Of a stretch of DNA of 64,000 nt, positions 61,302 to 64,000 are shown one piece after another. Origin of the DNA: Neorhizobium tomejilense (GTDB lineage: Bacteria > Pseudomonadota > Alphaproteobacteria > Rhizobiales > Rhizobiaceae); assembly GCA_002968845.1 (NCBI GenBank), contig PVBG01000009.1:147545-211544 (forward strand). Direction: 5' to 3'. Position numbers and translations under genes: made by a program. The notes under the pieces were generated by a model. That model worked only from the letters and a program-made list of their open reading frames with translations, did not search any database and was not told where the DNA came from. Position 1 is the first letter of the stretch. Each line of letters starts with the position of its first letter.

Positions 61302-62642
61302 ATGCATCCGATGACACGTTTCTGGAAGGATCGCGGCGGCAATTTCGGCGTCATGACTGCCTTTCTACTGGTTCCGCTGATCGGAACGGCCGGCCTGGCG
61401 CTCGATTTCGGCCACGCGCTGACCGTCAAGCAGCAACTCGTCGGCGCGGCCGATGCGGCCGCCGTCGGCGCGATCGCTGAAAAATCGAAGGCCGTCGCTC
61501 AGGCGATGCAATTGCAGGGCGACGGAAGCGTGGCGCTCGATCCGGCTGAGGCCCGAAGCATCTTCCTCGGTCAGATGTTCGGCGAGCTTTCCACCCTGCC
61601 GGTCAGCGTCGATATCGAGGTCGCGAAGAACAACGGCATCCTGACCTCGCGCGTATCGTTCAGCGCGACCCTGCCGACCACTTTCATGACGATCCTCGGC
61701 AAGGACGACATCACCGTTTCCGGCCAGGCCATCGCGCAGTACCAGACACCGTCGTTCCTCGACTTCTATATGCTGCTGGACAATACGCCTTCGATGGGCG
61801 TTGGGGCGACACCTGCGGACGTCGCCAAACTCCGGGCAGCCACTATCAATGGCCGCAACGGAAAAGATAAGGATTGCGCGTTCGCCTGTCACGTCGTTTC
61901 GGAAAGCGGCGTCGAGGACAAGGATAGCTATTACAACCTCGCCAAAAAGATCGGAGCGACGATCCGCATCGACGTTGTGGCCGATGCGGTCGCCGCGCTG
62001 ATGACGACCGCCAAGGATACGCAGACCGTTAGCAGTCAGTTCCGGATGTCGGCTTATACGTTCGGGCGCTCCGCGCTCGACGCGAGCCTCTATACGGTCG
62101 CCAGTCCGACGACCGATCTGGAGGCCCTCGGCAAGGCCACGGAAAATATCGGGCTGATGAGCATCCCGAGTCACGATTACCCGAACAATCAGACGGACTA
62201 CAATGCGGCTCTCACCGGCATCGACGAGAAGATCAAGTCGACGGGCAATGGCACCAGCACTGCCGACCGGCAGGCGATCGTCTTCCTGGTTGGCGATGGC
62301 GTCAGCGATGCGCAGCGCTCCAACTGCAAGAAGAAACTGACCCACACGAAAAAGGGGTCGGAACAGCTGCCGCGCTGCATGGAACCGATCGACGTCGAAT
62401 ACTGCAACGATATAAAGCTTCGGGGCGTGAAGATTGCCGTGCTCTATACGACCTATCTGCCTCTGCCGGAGAATGGCTTCTACAATAACTGGATCGCACC
62501 GTTTCAGCCAAGCATACCGAACAACATGCAGGCCTGTGCCACCGAAGGTTATTATTTCGAGGTCAGCCCAACGGAAGGCATCGCCGCCGCCATGAATACC
62601 CTCTTCCGCAAGATCGTCAGCGCACCACGGATCACCAGCTAA
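61302..62642 (+). CDS. TadG-like protein with VWA domain
   Basis: A 446-residue protein from ATG 61302 behind GGGGAG. The N-terminal RGGNFGVMTAFLLVPLIGTAGLALDFG segment is the TadE/TadG-type membrane anchor, followed by VKQQLVGAADAAAVGAIA. A VWA-like domain begins with FYMLLDNTPSMGVG, a MIDAS variant with Thr in place of the first Ser (DxTxS). It has cysteines (KDCAFACHV, RSNCKKKL, PRCMEP and YCND). The C-terminus has EVSPTEGIAAAMNTLFRKI. No tad/flp genes are nearby, so it is an orphan relative of the Flp pilus system. Confidence 0.85.
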   Translation: MHPMTRFWKDRGGNFGVMTAFLLVPLIGTAGLALDFGHALTVKQQLVGAADAAAVGAIAEKSKAVAQAMQLQGDGSVALDPAEARSIFLGQMFGELSTLPVSVDIEVAKNNGILTSRVSFSATLPTTFMTILGKDDITVSGQAIAQYQTPSFLDFYMLLDNTPSMGVGATPADVAKLRAATINGRNGKDKDCAFACHVVSESGVEDKDSYYNLAKKIGATIRIDVVADAVAALMTTAKDTQTVSSQFRMSAYTFGRSALDASLYTVASPTTDLEALGKATENIGLMSIPSHDYPNNQTDYNAALTGIDEKIKSTGNGTSTADRQAIVFLVGDGVSDAQRSNCKKKLTHTKKGSEQLPRCMEPIDVEYCNDIKLRGVKIAVLYTTYLPLPENGFYNNWIAPFQPSIPNNMQACATEGYYFEVSPTEGIAAAMNTLFRKIVSAPRITS

Positions 62643-62660
62643 CAGGAACTCGCGAGCGCG

Positions 62661-64000
62661 TCAGACGCGCTCGCCGTTCGTCACCCGGTAGCTCGGGTTG
62701 TACATGGTCACGAGCTCTTCCGAAGCCGTCGGATGCACGGCCATGGTGCGGTCGAAATCATCCTTGGTGACGCCCGCCTTCAGCGAAATTCCGAGAAGCT
62801 GCGCCATCTCGCCGGCATCGTGGCCGAGGATGTGGGCACCGACCACCTCGCGGCTTGCCGCGTCGACGACCAGCTTCATGATCATCTTCTCCGAACGTCC
62901 CGAAAGCGTCGCCTTCATCGGCCGGAATTCGGCGCGGTAGACCTCGATCTCCGGATAGCGCTTGGCGGCCTCCTCTTCCGACAGGCCGACCGTGCCGATC
63001 TCCGGCTGCGAGAAGACGGCGGTGGCGATCAGGTCGTGGTCCGGGGCGCTCGGATTGCCCTTGTACTCGGTTTCGATGAAACACATCGCCTCGTGGATCG
63101 CCACGGGCGTCAGCTGTACCCGGTCGGTGACATCTCCGAGCGCATAGATATGCGGCACGCTGGTGCGGGAATATCTGTCGACGACGATGGCACCACGCTC
63201 GTTCATCTCGACGCCCGCGGTCTCCAGGCCCAGCCCCTTGGTATTCGGATCGCGCCCAAGCGCCAGCATGATGGTGTCGACGGCCATCGTCTCGCCGTTC
63301 AGGGTCCTGGCAACAAGCCCACCGGCCGGCGCCTTGGTGACCTCCTCGATCACATCGGTCAGCACGATGCGGATGCCCTTCTCGACCATCGCCTTGTGCA
63401 GCCCCTGGCGCATGTCGTGATCGAAGCGCGACAGGATCTCCTTGCCGCGATAGATCAGCGTCACGTCGACGCCGAGGCCGTGGAAGATGTTGGCGAATTC
63501 GACCGCGATATAACCGCCGCCGGCGATCAGGATGGAGCGCGGCAGCTCGGGCAGATCGAAGGCTTCGTTGGACGAGATGCAGAGCTCATGGCCGGGCAGC
63601 GCCGCATGCGGATTGGGCGCGCCGCCGGTGGCGATGACGATCCTTTCGGCGGTCACGGTCCTGCCGGTCTTCACGAGCCGGATCGTATGGGCATCGACCA
63701 GCTCGGCGCGGGTCTCGAGGATTTCCGCACCGTTGTTTTCGAGACCCTTGCGATAGAGGCCTTCGAGGCGGGCGATCTCCCTGTCCTTGGCGGCGATCAG
63801 CTTCTTCCAGTCGAACGTGCTCGCTCCGACTTCCCAGCCGTAACCGACCGCGTCCTCGAAATGTTCGTGATATTGCGATGCGTAGACGAAGAGCTTCTTC
63901 GGCACGCAGCCGCGAATGACGCAGGTGCCGCCGAAACGATATTCCTCGGCGATCGCCACCCGCTTGCCGAGCGATGCCGCCACGCGGCCCGCCCTCACCC
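62661..64000 (-). CDS. gor: glutathione-disulfide reductase (5' end beyond window)
   Basis: At least 445 residues; the N-terminal FAD-binding start is cut by the window edge (the first in-frame GTG, at 63998, falls inside the FAD domain). The redox disulfide is in FGGTCVIRGCVPKKLFVYAS, the NADPH domain has IAGGGYIAVEFANIFHGLG, and the C-terminal interface has the catalytic His in MAVHPTASEELVTMY. It reduces oxidised glutathione with NADPH, supporting the glutaredoxin encoded earlier in the window. Confidence 0.94.
   Translation of the reverse strand, partial: VRAGRVAASLGKRVAIAEEYRFGGTCVIRGCVPKKLFVYASQYHEHFEDAVGYGWEVGASTFDWKKLIAAKDREIARLEGLYRKGLENNGAEILETRAELVDAHTIRLVKTGRTVTAERIVIATGGAPNPHAALPGHELCISSNEAFDLPELPRSILIAGGGYIAVEFANIFHGLGVDVTLIYRGKEILSRFDHDMRQGLHKAMVEKGIRIVLTDVIEEVTKAPAGGLVARTLNGETMAVDTIMLALGRDPNTKGLGLETAGVEMNERGAIVVDRYSRTSVPHIYALGDVTDRVQLTPVAIHEAMCFIETEYKGNPSAPDHDLIATAVFSQPEIGTVGLSEEEAAKRYPEIEVYRAEFRPMKATLSGRSEKMIMKLVVDAASREVVGAHILGHDAGEMAQLLGISLKAGVTKDDFDRTMAVHPTASEELVTMYNPSYRVTNGERV

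Overview
This 64 kb window is chromosomal core DNA of an alphaproteobacterium, most likely a member of the Rhizobiaceae (Rhizobium/Agrobacterium/Neorhizobium/Sinorhizobium group). The evidence is the purC-purS-purQ-purL-bolA-grxD order, the hybrid kinase CckA, the ATP synthase zeta subunit (DUF1476), a single-cysteine DksA, a 2125-residue growth-pole-ring type protein, a malic enzyme with a phosphotransacetylase-like tail, and direct-repeat (GAAC-N7-GAAC) SOS boxes. Codon use and GC look uniform. I see no insertion sequence, prophage, CRISPR array, tRNA or rRNA. Species cannot be fixed from the sequence alone.

Layout. 1-2.3 kb (minus): end of a CoxE-like VWA protein, its MoxR ATPase and a flavin reductase. 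2.5-9.7 kb (plus): periplasmic binding protein, rpe, DUF2259 protein, purB, a small hydrolase and a PAS-PAS-PAS-GGDEF-EAL protein. 9.8-10.1 kb (minus): ATP synthase zeta. 10.6-19.5 kb (plus): the purine block purC, purS, a small coiled-coil gene, purQ, a lipoprotein, a PagL-like barrel and purL, then a six-TM protein, bolA, a tiny basic protein, grxD and a Bcr/CflA efflux pump. 19.5-28.1 kb (minus): inositol-phosphatase family protein, ttcA, alaS, recA (two SOS boxes) and cckA. 28.4-36.5 kb: fliO-like (+), dksA (-), a SixA-like phosphatase and the ycjX/ycjF pair (+), a secreted protein (+), folK-folB-folP (-) and a DUF922 secreted protein (+). 36.5-37.0 kb: a gene-free stretch with a strong orphan terminator, best read as a small RNA. 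37-44.6 kb: ferredoxin (-), Hpt protein (-) and the giant GPR/RgsE-type polarity protein (+). 44.9-48.9 kb (minus): a four-gene Mla lipid-transport operon. 49-64 kb: dgcA (+), MFS permease (-), LpxH-like phosphoesterase (-), malic enzyme (+), small secreted protein (+), bluB under a cobalamin riboswitch (-), beta-propeller protein (-), nadE (-), GFA protein (-), class II DAHP synthase (-), a TadG-like VWA protein (+) and the 3' part of gor (-).

How the genes work together. The window serves nucleotide, folate, NAD, aromatic and B12 synthesis, envelope lipid handling (Mla, PagL-like, LpxH-like), redox and Fe-S chemistry (grxD, bolA, ferredoxin, gor) and cell-cycle or polarity control (CckA, Hpt, GPR). 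CtrA-type TTAACCAT half-sites lie in three intergenic regions, one of them upstream of GPR.

No wholly new multigene system is evident. The points most worth a second look are the candidate small RNA at about 36.7-36.9 kb, the 11-residue repeat array and nested 66-residue duplication in GPR, and the small uncharacterised genes wedged between purS and purQ and between bolA and grxD.
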